Source of the DNA: Bacteroidales bacterium
GTDB taxonomy: Bacteria > Bacteroidota > Bacteroidia > Bacteroidales > Paludibacteraceae
Length of the DNA: 40,574 bases
Assembly (NCBI GenBank): GCA_015061185.1
Contig: SUWZ01000032.1
Location: 1-40,574, forward strand
Direction: 5' to 3'
The position numbers and the translations under genes are program-made. The notes below the pieces were generated by a model, which saw only the letters and a program-made list of their open reading frames with translations, made no database searches and was not told where the DNA came from. This document shows positions 28,701-36,154 of the stretch, piece by piece. Each line of letters opens with the position of its first letter. Positions within the stretch are counted from its first letter, which is position 1.

Positions 28701-30222
28701 TACTGCCGGAAATATTGTTCCGGTGAAGGTAAAAACTGTTGATGCCAATTCAATCACAATTACCAGTAAAGAGGATCTAAATAATCTTACACTGAAAATT
28801 ACTACAATTGTTAAGAAAGAAGGTCCTATGACAGCCGTAAAAGATTACTCAATCAGATTCTTGACAATGATTAGAAATATCAGCGTCAATTATCGTCACT
28901 CCGACGTATTGGAAATTAATGGTTACAAACCATTAAGCGGATTCTTGGGACAAGATCACTCCAATCCGGGCTATGACTTTACATTTGGTTTCTTTAATTC
29001 CGAAAAGTTCTTACAACGGGCATATCGTGAAGATTCTTTGTTGATTGTCAACGATAATATCACCAATCCTGTGATTCACAGTATTACCCAGAATTTGACG
29101 GTTAAATCATTGGTGGAACCTATTCCGGGCTTGAAGATTGATCTTAATGCCTCTTGGTACAAAAATCACCAAACAGACATCTACTATATGTATGGTTATG
29201 ATAGTGATTGGAATTCTCAAGACATTGCGGGCTCTTTCTCACGAACTTGCCTCCCTATCAGAACTGCATTTATGGATAATACGCATAATTCGGAAGTGTT
29301 TGAAGAATTCCTAAAAAATAGAGACATCGTCCAATCAAGAATTTATAACGAAGTGGGAAGAGAGAATCCTAACGGGAAAATCAACTACGTTGATAAAAGC
29401 TCGGCAGACGTTCTTATCCCTGCATTCTACTCTACCTATTTCGGACGTAGTGCTCACAATGTGGATTTGAATTATATCCCTAACGGAACATTCAAAAGCA
29501 TCATCACTTCGTTGATTCCAAACTGGAAAATTACTTGTGATGCTTTCATGTGGATTCCGGCTATCAAAAAACATTTTAAAGCATTTAATTTAAATCATAC
29601 GTACAAGAGTACATACAATATTGGTCCATACGAATCTTTGACTGATTGGACTAACAATGTATATGGCAGTGATTTCTATGGTACAGCAGGTGAGTTTGAA
29701 GACTTCAACAATATTACTTCAAAATACGATGTTTTGGGTGTTAGCATCAATGAGCAGTTCTCACCTCTCTTTGGAGTGGATGCAAGCATGAAAAACAGTT
29801 TGTCCATGAAATTTGAAATCAAAAAATCGCGTACCGTTCAATTGGATATTCCGGGTAACCAAATCTTAGAATCGTCCAGTTTGGAATTTGTAGTTGGTTC
29901 CGGTTATCGTTTTGATGACATTGGTATGATTTTAAATATCGGAGAAAAACAAAAGAAGTTTAAAAATGATTTGAATTTAAGAGCCGACATCGGTTTCAAA
30001 AATACAGATGCCTATATTCGTGTTATTGATGAAGAATATTCTCAGTTGAGTAGTGGTTTGAGATCATTCACTTTGAAATTCTCTGCCGACTATCTATTCA
30101 GCGAACGTTTGAATATCAAGTTGTACTATGATTGCAAATCAAGCAATCCAAAGGTGTCTGAAGGTTTCCCAACTGTTACCAATGACTTTGGTATCGCATT
30201 CAAGATTAACTTGACTCGATAA
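22729..30222 (+). CDS. sprA: Type IX secretion translocon SprA/Sov
   Basis: SprA (Sov in Porphyromonas gingivalis) is the giant outer-membrane beta-barrel that serves as the T9SS protein-conducting pore. The 2497-residue length fits the family (about 2400-2500). A TTG start at 22729 gives the signal peptide MKQFYKYIIGISLLISG...AYAQK; no ATG in frame would keep it. Recognisable parts are the N-terminal SprA region (YIVSPKEKEE, DPNSGYYIYRTRIGDMDIVTPF), the conserved DFDTKIQLSANGSVGDKINFN-type strands, a second SprA_N-like region with DYGTSYIDDFEGTESSINI near 825, and the aromatic C-terminal barrel ending FGIAFKINLTR. It probably shares the ruvA promoter, and it ends in a bidirectional terminator. 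The frame is unbroken throughout. Confidence 0.97.
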   Translation: MKQFYKYIIGISLLISGIVAFSAYAQKVATDYIVSPKEKEEKMKSDSTELRFPIKKEVVTYDDFKQKTPADLEDPSNVTKDVIYDPNSGYYIYRTRIGDMDIVTPFVLSEDEYRAHSLQESMNSYWAEKAKNNTDGGNKFSLSELKIGLGKTGDKIFGPGGIQLKTQGSVDLDFGFTISKRENPTISENNRINTIFDFDTKIQLSANGSVGDKINFNLNYNTEATFNADQSLVNLGYKGDEDDIIQRIEAGNVSLPLSSSLISGSTDLFGFRTDLQFGKLKVSAIITQQESERKTISTEGAQTTEFELLPTEYEENRHFFLSTYFYDHYDEWAKNAPNPQSGIVINKVEIWTTNNSNSTSNYTTRNVVALADLGETYNDEDVSEELPQNSNGTLYNTVKNNPGIRDIQTASYSLGLIKKENGDSLEAAKDFEILNNAKLLNASEYILNQELGYISLKSSVNPDNIVAVAYEYTKGGKTYRVGELTTSTTDTSKTSTQNIYVKLIKSSIPAPNHKRLWNLAMKNIYSLGAYNIPSDNFEVEIKYYYQSDSVTSYLTYIPALSNRNLLQVLNMDRLNKRNKAMPDGYFDYIEGYTVHPATGRIIFLSTRPFDKGVKDGYGNMHGVEKYAFPQLYDSTLTVAEQYTEKNKFIITGEYSSTSGSEIRLGVTNIARGSVRVTAGGRTLTEGTGYTVDYNLGIVKILDETALASNSPIDVSVESQSFFNTQRKSLLGTNLEYAFSDKFTLGGTILHLSEKPLTQKVNLGNEPISNTIWGVNGTFKSDWQWLTSVIDKIPLINATAPSSIAFSGEFAQLLPGHNKAVNQDDYGTSYIDDFEGTESSINIKNPTAWALASTPRITSGPLSGKRFIKDNDTFWKEQVDNGYIKNTDMLNIGYNLNRAHIAWYYIDQIFTNGNANTPKHIKNDKEMLSHHYIRPVIEQEIYQDKDPIFGESSTLQTLHLHYYPRERGAYNLNVDIDENGYLNAPESNWAGIMRKLDNTNFETSNIEYLEFWLMDPFIYDDINTSSGKLVFNLGSVSEDVLKDGRKAFENGLPTSNNNAVNDTTIWGRVPRLTSITNSFDNSNLYQQDLGLDGISNDDEYNFYTYSKYYEEINSKVTGTAKLRWAEEAFSPLSDPAGDNFHYFRGDDYDERELDIFNRYKYYNGVEGNSTANSDEFTSTATTSPDSEDLNGDNTLNETEQYYEYIVEIDKDMFENEANWESNFITNRVESTVELKNGNSDIVKWYQFRIPINTTRKRAEGNINDFRSIRFIRMYLTGFEEEEHLRFGELQLVRTDWRVYEKNEKLVDYSIASKLQKTGRIDISSVCIENDSRKKPVGYQLPPGIDRTIDPSQMQLTEENEQAMVLKIDSLEPNDARAVYKTITLDTRQYKRFKMFVHAEEMIDGENIPDNRLYAFVRFGSDFTENYYEYRIPLKITPAGAIDQYSVWPQANNFDFEFEMLTNLKLERDKKRNAGQVRYNERYTKMHGNNTMAVIGSPSFGDISSMMIGIVNEDDVTHNAEIWVNEMRMSGYDEEGGWAAIANLGIVFSDLGSLTVGGQIETVGFGNIEDNITDRNQEDFYEYNITAAVQLGKLFPEKAKVNLPFTYTRTHQRTSPKYDPMNTDTELSKTLDNFDHEKEKDSIKAMSQTDKVYQSYTLNNVRVGITSKKPMPYDPANFSFSLGYNESVENNPEVEYEKIKNYKGTFNYVYSINPKPVEPFKKVKLFKSNNWKLIRDFNFYYVPKNIAFSTSMTRYYEEIQSRNYNSPIVKDTTFQYMSFDKNWQWDRTADIKWDLTRSLKLRFTSATNSEINEIIRSSDDERLVNIPINKEYLRDINYFDWYEQWKDTVWRSIKEFGEPVSYEQKFTASYAIPINKLPHLDWITSNAQYNANYQWDKGTILSLGESPITGNMMENVRNWTGDVRLNFENFYNKFPYLKDLNRRLNNKNAVKKKDAEPKKPKNYERKRLRLKKGNKTRINHRLNSTNLNVELTDTAGNIVPVKVKTVDANSITITSKEDLNNLTLKITTIVKKEGPMTAVKDYSIRFLTMIRNISVNYRHSDVLEINGYKPLSGFLGQDHSNPGYDFTFGFFNSEKFLQRAYREDSLLIVNDNITNPVIHSITQNLTVKSLVEPIPGLKIDLNASWYKNHQTDIYYMYGYDSDWNSQDIAGSFSRTCLPIRTAFMDNTHNSEVFEEFLKNRDIVQSRIYNEVGRENPNGKINYVDKSSADVLIPAFYSTYFGRSAHNVDLNYIPNGTFKSIITSLIPNWKITCDAFMWIPAIKKHFKAFNLNHTYKSTYNIGPYESLTDWTNNVYGSDFYGTAGEFEDFNNITSKYDVLGVSINEQFSPLFGVDASMKNSLSMKFEIKKSRTVQLDIPGNQILESSSLEFVVGSGYRFDDIGMILNIGEKQKKFKNDLNLRADIGFKNTDAYIRVIDEEYSQLSSGLRSFTLKFSADYLFSERLNIKLYYDCKSSNPKVSEGFPTVTNDFGIAFKINLTR

Positions 30223-30262
30223 AAATTGAGGGAGTCAGAACACTCCTGATTCCCTCAATTTT
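30222..30262. terminator. Bidirectional terminator between convergent sprA and Nudix genes
   Basis: AAAATTGAGGGAGTCAG (30222-30238) and CTGATTCCCTCAATTTT (30246-30262) form a 17-bp stem with one mismatch and a 7-nt loop, flanked by A/T runs on both sides. It follows the sprA stop directly. The Nudix stop codon (30235-30237) and its last codons lie inside the hairpin. Confidence 0.87.
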
Positions 30263-30735
30263 GCAAAATCGACCTCAAAGTTAGGGGTAAATACCGACTT
30301 TGAAAGCGAGTTTTCTATCTCTTCTATCGACCAATATCGTCCCTCTGTCACCTCATTTTTGTCAGGTTTGGGCTCTACATCAGACACCGCATAATGCACA
30401 TAGATCATCTCTCGCTCAACTTCACTTTCCCATATATACCGAAAGAGAAACTTAGGCCGGATACCCTCTAAACCTAACTCTTCGCGAGCCTCGCGTAGCA
30501 AAGCCGACTCTATCTCTTCTCCGTAATCAACATGCCCCCCAACAGAAGTATCCCACTTGCCGGGCTGAATATCTTTCCAATCTGCTCGCTTCTGCAAATA
30601 TAATTCGCCTTTTGTATTGAATAAATGAAGATGAACAGCCACATGTAAAATCTTAGAACCATTGTGACAATCAGAACGTAATGCCTTACCAAGCACATTA
30701 CCCTCTTCATCTATTATAGGAAAATACTCTTTCAT
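30235..30735 (-). CDS. Nudix hydrolase, Idi/YfcD-like
   Basis: The 166-residue protein has a complete Nudix box, GHVDYGEEIESALLREAREELGLEG (given in parts: G-H-V-D-Y-G-E-E, REAREELG), which binds Mg2+ for hydrolysis of a nucleoside-diphosphate-linked substrate. The N-terminus (EYFPIIDEEGNVLGKALRSDCH, HVAVHLHLFNTKGELYLQKRA) resembles the IPP-isomerase-like YfcD branch, but the substrate cannot be told. I start it at the ATG at 30733-30735. An upstream in-frame GTG (30759) overlaps the -7 promoter element and so cannot be the start. The 3' end is embedded in the terminator shared with sprA. Confidence 0.9.
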   Translation of the reverse strand: MKEYFPIIDEEGNVLGKALRSDCHNGSKILHVAVHLHLFNTKGELYLQKRADWKDIQPGKWDTSVGGHVDYGEEIESALLREAREELGLEGIRPKFLFRYIWESEVEREMIYVHYAVSDVEPKPDKNEVTEGRYWSIEEIENSLSKSVFTPNFEVDFAKLRESGVF

Positions 30736-30758
30736 AATTAAATCTATTATAATTTCCA

Positions 30759-30789
30759 CAAAGATACAATCAAATCAGAAGTGAACAAA
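30759..30789 (-). promoter_or_regulatory. Nudix gene promoter
   Basis: On the minus strand TTTG (30786-30789), 19 bp and TATCTTTG (30759-30766) make a full Bacteroidetes promoter. Its position fixes the Nudix start at the ATG at 30735 rather than the GTG at 30759. Confidence 0.72.
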
Positions 30790-30824
30790 ACAAACAAATC
30801 AATCGTTTTCTTTGAAAAAAAACT

Positions 30825-31145
30825 ATGACACAATTTATTCTTAATCTCTTATTCTCTTTTTTCAAACAAGAAATAACCCTAACAAAATTTAAAATCAGGA
30901 ACAAATTGGCTGATGCATTAACCTTTTTTATTGTCATTGCTATTTGCTTAACCAACTCGATACTATTTCTATTATTTGCTTCTCTGGCAACTTACCACTA
31001 TATAAAAGAATGGCATGGTGATACAGGTATTGCGCTTCTTTGCGCTGCAAGCCTGAACATCATCACCATGCTGTTATTTGTTCTTTTCCGAAAAAGATGG
31101 ATAAAACCAACACTCTCTAAATTGGTCTCAAAATTTATGGAATAG
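30825..31145 (+). CDS. Small two-helix membrane protein, holin-family-like
   Basis: The 106-residue protein has an amphipathic N-terminus (FKQEITLTKFKIRNKLADA) and two predicted membrane helices (about 30-55 and 68-88), ending in a basic tail (FRKRWIKPTLSKLVSKFME). It looks like the Bacteroidetes 'phage holin family' or YqjE-like membrane proteins that occur as ordinary chromosomal genes; no phage gene is nearby. The function is unknown. It is divergent from the Nudix gene, with about 90 bp between them. A TTTCTTTG just before the start is a poor -7 candidate. Confidence 0.7.
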   Translation: MTQFILNLLFSFFKQEITLTKFKIRNKLADALTFFIVIAICLTNSILFLLFASLATYHYIKEWHGDTGIALLCAASLNIITMLLFVLFRKRWIKPTLSKLVSKFME

Positions 31146-31196
31146 GAGCGATACTTCTTAAGGCGGATTCCCAAAAAAGAGTTTAATAGAACCGCC

Positions 31197-31958
31197 TTAG
31201 CAAGTCAACCTAACAGGAACTCCCTGCTGGTTTAAATATTGCTTCAAATCAGGAATAGCAATTTCATGGAAATGAAAAATAGAAGCCGCCAAAGCAGCAT
31301 CAGCCTTACCCTCTGCAAAAACGTCCCTGAAATGCTCCATAGTTCCTGCCCCTCCCGACGCAATAACCGGAATGGATAGAGACTCCGACAACACCGCCAA
31401 AGCATCATTGGCAAACCCTTGTTTCACACCATCATGATTCATACTGGTAAACAGTATCTCTCCGGCTCCGCGCTCCTGAGCCTCTTTTGCCCAAGAAAAA
31501 AGCTTCTTGTCTGTTGGTATTCTACCTCCATTCAAAAAACAGGTCCACTCTCCATCCTCCAACTTGGCATCAATGGCAACAGTACACACTTGAGACCCAA
31601 AATTCTTCGCCACCTCACTGATTAAATCCGGATTTTTTATTGCAGCAGAATTTATTGAAACCTTATCCGCTCCTGCACTCAACAAGGTATCAACATCTTT
31701 CAACTCATGAATTCCTCCGCCTACAGTAAAAGGGATACTGATATTTTGAGCTATTCTGCGTACCAAATCCACAAAGGTCTTTCTCCCCTCGTGTGACGCT
31801 GTGATATCTAAAAAGACTAACTCATCTGCCCCCTGACGACTATACTCCGCACCTAACTCTACCGGATCACCAACATTGCGAATATTGACAAAATTTACTC
31901 CCTTTACAGTTTGCCCATCTTTAATATCAAGACAAGGTATGATTCTTTTTGCTAACAT
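31197..31958 (-). CDS. hisF: Imidazole glycerol phosphate synthase, cyclase subunit
   Basis: HisF takes ammonia from HisH and converts PRFAR to imidazole glycerol phosphate and AICAR, in histidine synthesis with a link to purines. The 253-residue (beta/alpha)8 barrel has its two catalytic Asp in [13 protein letters not shown] (about residue 11) and [10 protein letters not shown] (about 130). It also has phosphate-binding loops FTVGGGI and [13 protein letters not shown]. It overlaps hisH by 7 bp, typical for subunits made together. No other his genes are in the window. Confidence 0.97.
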   Translation of the reverse strand: MLAKRIIPCLDIKDGQTVKGVNFVNIRNVGDPVELGAEYSRQGADELVFLDITASHEGRKTFVDLVRRIAQNISIPFTVGGGIHELKDVDTLLSAGADKVSINSAAIKNPDLISEVAKNFGSQVCTVAIDAKLEDGEWTCFLNGGRIPTDKKLFSWAKEAQERGAGEILFTSMNHDGVKQGFANDALAVLSESLSIPVIASGGAGTMEHFRDVFAEGKADAALAASIFHFHEIAIPDLKQYLNQQGVPVRLTC

Positions 31959-32554
31959 ATATCCAAGAAATTTTTTAAGATTATCTCACCCAATTCTCCA
32001 CTTTTTTCTGGATGAAATTGAGTTGCGTAAAAATTATCTTTATGTAAAACCGCACTATATGGATGTATGTAATCTGTTGTCGCAATCGTATTTTCACCCA
32101 CAGTTGCATAATAGCTATGCACATAATAGAAATAGGGGTCTTCCGGCAAGCCTTTAAAGAGAGGATGATTAACGGTCTCTATAGTGTTCCAACCCATGTG
32201 TGGGACTTTATTAACCTGCTCATTGGGTATAAACAAACGAACGGCCTCGTCAAAAATGCCCAAACAATCAACGCGTCCGGAGACAGCCTCTTCAGAATAC
32301 TTACACATCAACTGCATGCCTATACAAATTCCCAATGTGGGTTGTTTAAGACTCTTTATCACCTCGTCCAAACGATGTTCTTTCAAATACTTCATCGTGG
32401 TCTCGGCCTCACCTACCCCGGGGAAAATCACTTTGTCGGCAGATTGGATACGCTCCAAATCTCCTGTAATTTCAGCCTCAACGCCTAAACGTCTCATGGC
32501 ATAATCGACAGAAAAAATATTTCCGGCATTATACTTTACAATAACTACCTTCAT
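31952..32554 (-). CDS. hisH: Imidazole glycerol phosphate synthase, glutaminase subunit
   Basis: HisH hydrolyses glutamine and feeds ammonia to HisF. The 200-residue class I amidotransferase has its nucleophile Cys in [10 protein letters not shown], preceded by [11 protein letters not shown]. The His-Glu pair is in TQFHPEKSG. The start ATG at 32552-32554 gives [12 protein letters not shown], the usual N-terminus. It lies 24 bp after thrC and overlaps hisF. Confidence 0.97.
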   Translation of the reverse strand: MKVVIVKYNAGNIFSVDYAMRRLGVEAEITGDLERIQSADKVIFPGVGEAETTMKYLKEHRLDEVIKSLKQPTLGICIGMQLMCKYSEEAVSGRVDCLGIFDEAVRLFIPNEQVNKVPHMGWNTIETVNHPLFKGLPEDPYFYYVHSYYATVGENTIATTDYIHPYSAVLHKDNFYATQFHPEKSGELGEIILKNFLDIC

Positions 32555-32578
32555 CCTCTTTTTGCTTCTTACACAATA

Positions 32579-33880
32579 TTACTCATTCATAAGAAATGCC
32601 TTGAACGATGCAAAATCTTTCGGCAAATTAATACTCTGCTTGGTTCCTTTCATAAAGGCTTGCAACTTCTCCGGAATAGAGATCTCCTCACCTAAAATTC
32701 GATCCACAGTATCTTTGAATTTCGCAGGGTGAGCAGTCTCCAAGAATACACCCACCTCATCACTCTCCAGATACTCAGACAAAGCACGATACCCCACAGC
32801 ACCATGAGGATCCAAAAGATAACCATGCTTACGATAACAATCTAACAACGTTTCGCTGATTTGTTCATCGGTATAGGTACAACCCGAAATATCATTTTTG
32901 ATTGCCTCATGAGAGTGGCCATATAAATCCAATACGCGAGCAAAGTTACTTGGATCGCCCACATCCATAGCATTTGCGATTGTCTGAACAGATGCTTTAG
33001 GGGTATAAACGCCACTGTTCAAATATTGGAAAAATACATCGTTGCGATTATTGGCAGCAATAAATCGTTTCACCGGCATACCCATTCTCTTGCCGAACAA
33101 TCCGGCAGTAATATTTCCAAAATTACCGGACGGCACACAAATAACAATGTTATCTTTTTTACCCAATTTATGAAGTTGAGCCACCGCATAGAAATAATAA
33201 AATGCTTGCGGTAAGAAACGTGCCACATTGATTGAGTTGGCAGATGTCAGATACATCTTCTTGTTCAACTCTTCGTCCATAAATGCCGACTTCACCAATG
33301 CCTGACAATCATCAAATACACCATCAATCTCCAATGCAGTAATATTTTGACCTAATGTAGTGAATTGGCATTCTTGGATAGGGCTGACTTTCCCTTTCGG
33401 GTAAAGGACATAAACATGAATTCCATCAACACCCAAAAAGCCGTTAGCCACAGCAGAACCGGTATCACCCGAAGTTGCCACCAAGACATTGACATCCTTT
33501 TGCCCCTCTTTCTTGATGAAATATCCCAAAAGACGCGACATAAATCTTGCACCAACATCTTTAAAAGCCAATGTAGGACCATGGAACAACTCTAAACTAT
33601 AGATATTGTCATTAACATGCACCAAAGGAACATCAAAGTTCAAAGTTTCATAAACGATTTTTTTCAGGTCCTCAGCCTCAACATCCTCACCAAAGAAAGC
33701 ATCCGCCACAACGTATGCAACCTCTTGAAAAGAAAGGTCTTTCATCTCTTCAAAAAACGAGTCGGGCAAACTCTTAATTACCTCAGGCATATACAAGCCT
33801 CTGTCAGAGGCCAATCCCTTTACGACAGCCTCTTGCAAAGTAGCTTGTGTCGATTTGTTATTCGTACTATAATATTTCAT
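32579..33880 (-). CDS. thrC: Threonine synthase
   Basis: ThrC converts O-phosphohomoserine to threonine with pyridoxal phosphate. The 433-residue protein shows the N-terminal YYSTNNKSTQATLQEAV, the PLP-Lys motif GPTLAFKDVGARF (Lys about 109), TSGDTGSAVA, SGNFGNITAG and ETAHPAKF. The domain order and length are those of the bacterial type. It lies about 28 kb from thrA and its kinase partner, ahead of hisH-hisF, with which it appears co-transcribed. Confidence 0.97.
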   Translation of the reverse strand: MKYYSTNNKSTQATLQEAVVKGLASDRGLYMPEVIKSLPDSFFEEMKDLSFQEVAYVVADAFFGEDVEAEDLKKIVYETLNFDVPLVHVNDNIYSLELFHGPTLAFKDVGARFMSRLLGYFIKKEGQKDVNVLVATSGDTGSAVANGFLGVDGIHVYVLYPKGKVSPIQECQFTTLGQNITALEIDGVFDDCQALVKSAFMDEELNKKMYLTSANSINVARFLPQAFYYFYAVAQLHKLGKKDNIVICVPSGNFGNITAGLFGKRMGMPVKRFIAANNRNDVFFQYLNSGVYTPKASVQTIANAMDVGDPSNFARVLDLYGHSHEAIKNDISGCTYTDEQISETLLDCYRKHGYLLDPHGAVGYRALSEYLESDEVGVFLETAHPAKFKDTVDRILGEEISIPEKLQAFMKGTKQSINLPKDFASFKAFLMNE

Positions 33881-33917
33881 TTATCTATCAATTTATTCAA
33901 AATCAATTTCTTTTGCG

Positions 33918-33925
33918 CAAAGATA
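33918..33925 (-). promoter_or_regulatory. Probable -7 element of the thrC-hisH-hisF unit
   Basis: TATCTTTG on the minus strand, 38 bp upstream of the thrC ATG, matches TAnnTTTG. The -33 element is not clear. Confidence 0.5.
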
Positions 33926-34176
33926 CAACAAAGAAACGAAAGTGAGTGCGAAATTATCATTTCAATTTTTGTATTTCGTGAGACTAAATAAAAATTTTTA
34001 AAGTAAGTACTATAAATTCACCTTGAACCGCTTGGATAACAATAAAGAATTCACATTCCCGAATGGTATTTATGTCCTCTCATTACGGCAGATGGGTACA
34101 AAGCGTACCAAAACAAATGAAAAGAACGAAATATCTAAAATTTTAAGGTGATTTCCCAAAACTTGTTAGTAGATTA
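33926..34176. other. Intergenic stretch with a start-less reading frame
   Basis: Between thrC and the HNH gene, the plus strand from about 34003 to the TGA near 34152 reads as ~50 codons without a stop or ATG (contains FTFPNGIYVLSLRQMGTKR). It may be the 3' remnant of a lost gene, or chance. A small palindrome GGTAC-AAAGC-GTACC lies near 34094-34108. Nothing else is seen. Confidence 0.3.
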
Positions 34177-34206
34177 TTTGAGTTTGTTTGTTTTTTTATA
34201 TCTTTA
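34177..34206 (+). promoter_or_regulatory. Promoter of the HNH / methyltransferase-HIT pair
   Basis: TTTG (34177-34180), 18 bp and TATCTTTA (34199-34206; one mismatch to TAnnTTTG) lie 22 bp before the ATG at 34229. This argues against the in-frame GTG at 34148 as the start. Confidence 0.55.
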
Positions 34207-34228
34207 CGGAGTGATAACTGAATATACT

Positions 34229-35281
34229 ATGAATTTACCTCAAAATACTAAACTTCCCATATCCTCGTTAGCAAGGATTTTTGACAATACTACTGCTACC
34301 TACAAATTTTATTGGTTCGTGGCGATGATGGATATTGTTATAAAAGAACATAAAACACGAATTTCATTTTGGGAAATAATCGCAGGAATGATTGCAGAGT
34401 CTTGGTATCCCATTCATTACTTTAAACTATCATTTGGGAAATCCGACTCTTTATTTGTAAAATCACTTGAAATTCAAAAGGAGTATCAAATTTCAATCGA
34501 ATCAGACAAAGAAAAGATAAAAAATCTATTAGTTGACAACCTAAAAGAAACAAAAAAGTTTTTGAAAATTTTCTCTATAAATGTACCCTATCGTTTTCTC
34601 TCTCCATGGATAAAATACACCTGCGACGAAGAAGTAATAGCTAAATCACAACAATATGAAAATAATGCTCTTTACGCAATTTATAACGATGGAATCGTAG
34701 TTAATGATATTTGGGTAGAATATCTGACAAAGCACTATAAAATTTTGCGAGATTTTGCTTTTTGGAACTTAACAGAATTTTTACAAAAACGGAATCCCAA
34801 TGTTCCAGATGTTCCATCAAAACTGATTAAGCCCATTCAAAGAGATTCTCTTACAAAACAGCGTAAATATTGGGACTCTTACATTGAAATCACAGGAGGA
34901 ATTAATTGCATATATACAGGAAAAAACATAATTGCAAAAGAATATGATTTAGACCATTTTGTCCCATGGAGTTTTGTTTCGCACAATTTGTTATGGAACT
35001 TAATTCCTTCTGATCCAAGTGTTAATTCAGCAAAAAGTAATAATCTTCCCCAATTAGATAAGTATTTACAACCATTTGCGTCCCTTCATCAAGATGCTAT
35101 GAAAATATTATATGAGAAGAACATGAATAATAAAATTTTTGAAGATTATCTGATTATTTATGATTCTATTCCAGACTTAATAAATCTTTCGAAATCGGAT
35201 TTTTTCAATGTTTTCAAGCGAACATTCACGCCAATGGTACAAATAGCAGAAAACATGGGGTTTAAAATTTGGCAACTATGA
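34229..35281 (+). CDS. HNH endonuclease domain protein
   Basis: From the ATG at 34229 (MNLPQNTKLPISSLARIFDN) the protein has 350 residues. Residues 1-200 form a domain with the conserved opening LARIFDNTTATYKFYWF. The C-terminal part is an HNH nuclease fold: Cys227 in CIYTGK, catalytic Asp242-His243 in YDLDHFVPWSFV, Asn257 in LLWNLIP, and NSAKSNNLP (266-274). This HNH subtype occurs in many bacterial genomes, often in variable regions, and its DNA target is unknown. The stop overlaps the start of the methyltransferase-HIT gene (ATGA, 35278-35281), so the two are made together. No toxin/antitoxin or restriction gene of a named type is adjacent. Confidence 0.88.
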   Translation: MNLPQNTKLPISSLARIFDNTTATYKFYWFVAMMDIVIKEHKTRISFWEIIAGMIAESWYPIHYFKLSFGKSDSLFVKSLEIQKEYQISIESDKEKIKNLLVDNLKETKKFLKIFSINVPYRFLSPWIKYTCDEEVIAKSQQYENNALYAIYNDGIVVNDIWVEYLTKHYKILRDFAFWNLTEFLQKRNPNVPDVPSKLIKPIQRDSLTKQRKYWDSYIEITGGINCIYTGKNIIAKEYDLDHFVPWSFVSHNLLWNLIPSDPSVNSAKSNNLPQLDKYLQPFASLHQDAMKILYEKNMNNKIFEDYLIIYDSIPDLINLSKSDFFNVFKRTFTPMVQIAENMGFKIWQL

Positions 35282-36150
35282 AAAAAATTAAAAACAATCC
35301 GCATTTAACTGCTAAAGAACGTACAACCGTCTCATTTCCAACTCGTTGGCTAAAAAATAACAACCTACTAAAAGGTGATATTTTAGACTTTGGGTGCGGA
35401 TTTGGATTCGATACTGACCAACTTCAAAAAGAGGGGTTCAGCATCATTGGTTATGATAACTATTATCGTCCAGAATATCCTAATAAACAATTTGATACGA
35501 TTATTTGCAATTATGTTCTTAATGTGCTTGAATCTGAAGAACAGGCAGAGGTTTTAATGTCAGTTTCTGAATTGCTTAAACCCAATGGCATTGCTTATTT
35601 TACAGTGCGAAGAGATTTAAAAAGTGAAGGATTTCGCACTCATTTCGTACATAAACAACCAACTTATCAATGCAATGTTGTTCTACCCTACAAAAGTATA
35701 TTCTCTAATGAAAATTGTGAAATTTATGAATACAAACTCTTTAACAAAACTGATTACAAAAAGAAATATAAGATTGTCAAAGAATGTCCTTTTTGCAACT
35801 TAAATCCTAAAGTGGAGATGGTAAGCGAAAGTGCAACCGCCATTGCATTCTTAGATGGTTACCCTGTCAGTAAAGGTCATACGCTAATAATCCCAAAACG
35901 TCATGTTGCTAACTATTTTGATCTAACAACACATGAACAACGAGCATTATGGCTTTTGGTAAACCGGTGCAAAAAATTATTAACAGAAAAGTTCAATCCG
36001 GATGGCTTTAATGTTGGCATTAACATTAACGAAGCTGCAGGTCAAAGCATATTCCATGTCCATATACACTTAATCCCTCGTTACAAAGGTGATGTGAAAG
36101 AGCCTAAGGGTGGTGTGAGAGGTGTTATCCCGAATAAACAGAAGTATTAA
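35278..36150 (+). CDS. Methyltransferase - HIT hydrolase fusion protein
   Basis: The 290-residue protein joins two enzymes. Residues about 1-160 form a class I SAM-dependent methyltransferase, with motif I DFGCGFG (37-43), YDNYYRPEYP, NYVLNVLES (motif IV region) and LLKPNGIAYFTVRRD. The YYxPEYP...NYVLNVLE pattern recalls methyltransferases found beside DNA phosphorothioation genes, but this is only a resemblance. Residues about 165-290 form a HIT domain: zinc-type CPFC (170-173), FLDGYPVSKGHTLIIPKRH and the histidine triad H260-V-H262-I-H264. HIT enzymes cleave AMP or GMP from phosphoesters and phosphoamidates. The ATG at 35278 overlaps the HNH stop; an in-frame TTG at 35269 is less likely. 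The natural substrate is unknown. Confidence 0.88.
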   Translation: MKKIKNNPHLTAKERTTVSFPTRWLKNNNLLKGDILDFGCGFGFDTDQLQKEGFSIIGYDNYYRPEYPNKQFDTIICNYVLNVLESEEQAEVLMSVSELLKPNGIAYFTVRRDLKSEGFRTHFVHKQPTYQCNVVLPYKSIFSNENCEIYEYKLFNKTDYKKKYKIVKECPFCNLNPKVEMVSESATAIAFLDGYPVSKGHTLIIPKRHVANYFDLTTHEQRALWLLVNRCKKLLTEKFNPDGFNVGININEAAGQSIFHVHIHLIPRYKGDVKEPKGGVRGVIPNKQKY

Positions 36151-36154
36151 TCCT

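Noticed and set aside
30736-30759. GTG start at 30759 for the Nudix gene
   Set aside because: It overlaps the -7 promoter element, so it would not be transcribed.
30825-31145. Prophage holin / lysis module
   Set aside because: The protein is holin-like only in having two helices. No endolysin, structural or integrase gene is nearby.
31159-31199. TAAGGCGG...CCGCCTTA hairpin between the membrane-protein gene and hisF as a terminator
   Set aside because: The 8-bp stem is real, but no T run follows on either strand and the loop is long (25 nt). Its role is unproven.
34148-34228. GTG start at 34148 for the HNH gene, adding 27 residues
   Set aside because: A promoter-like site (34177-34206) lies inside this stretch, and the family-like N-terminus begins at the ATG at 34229.
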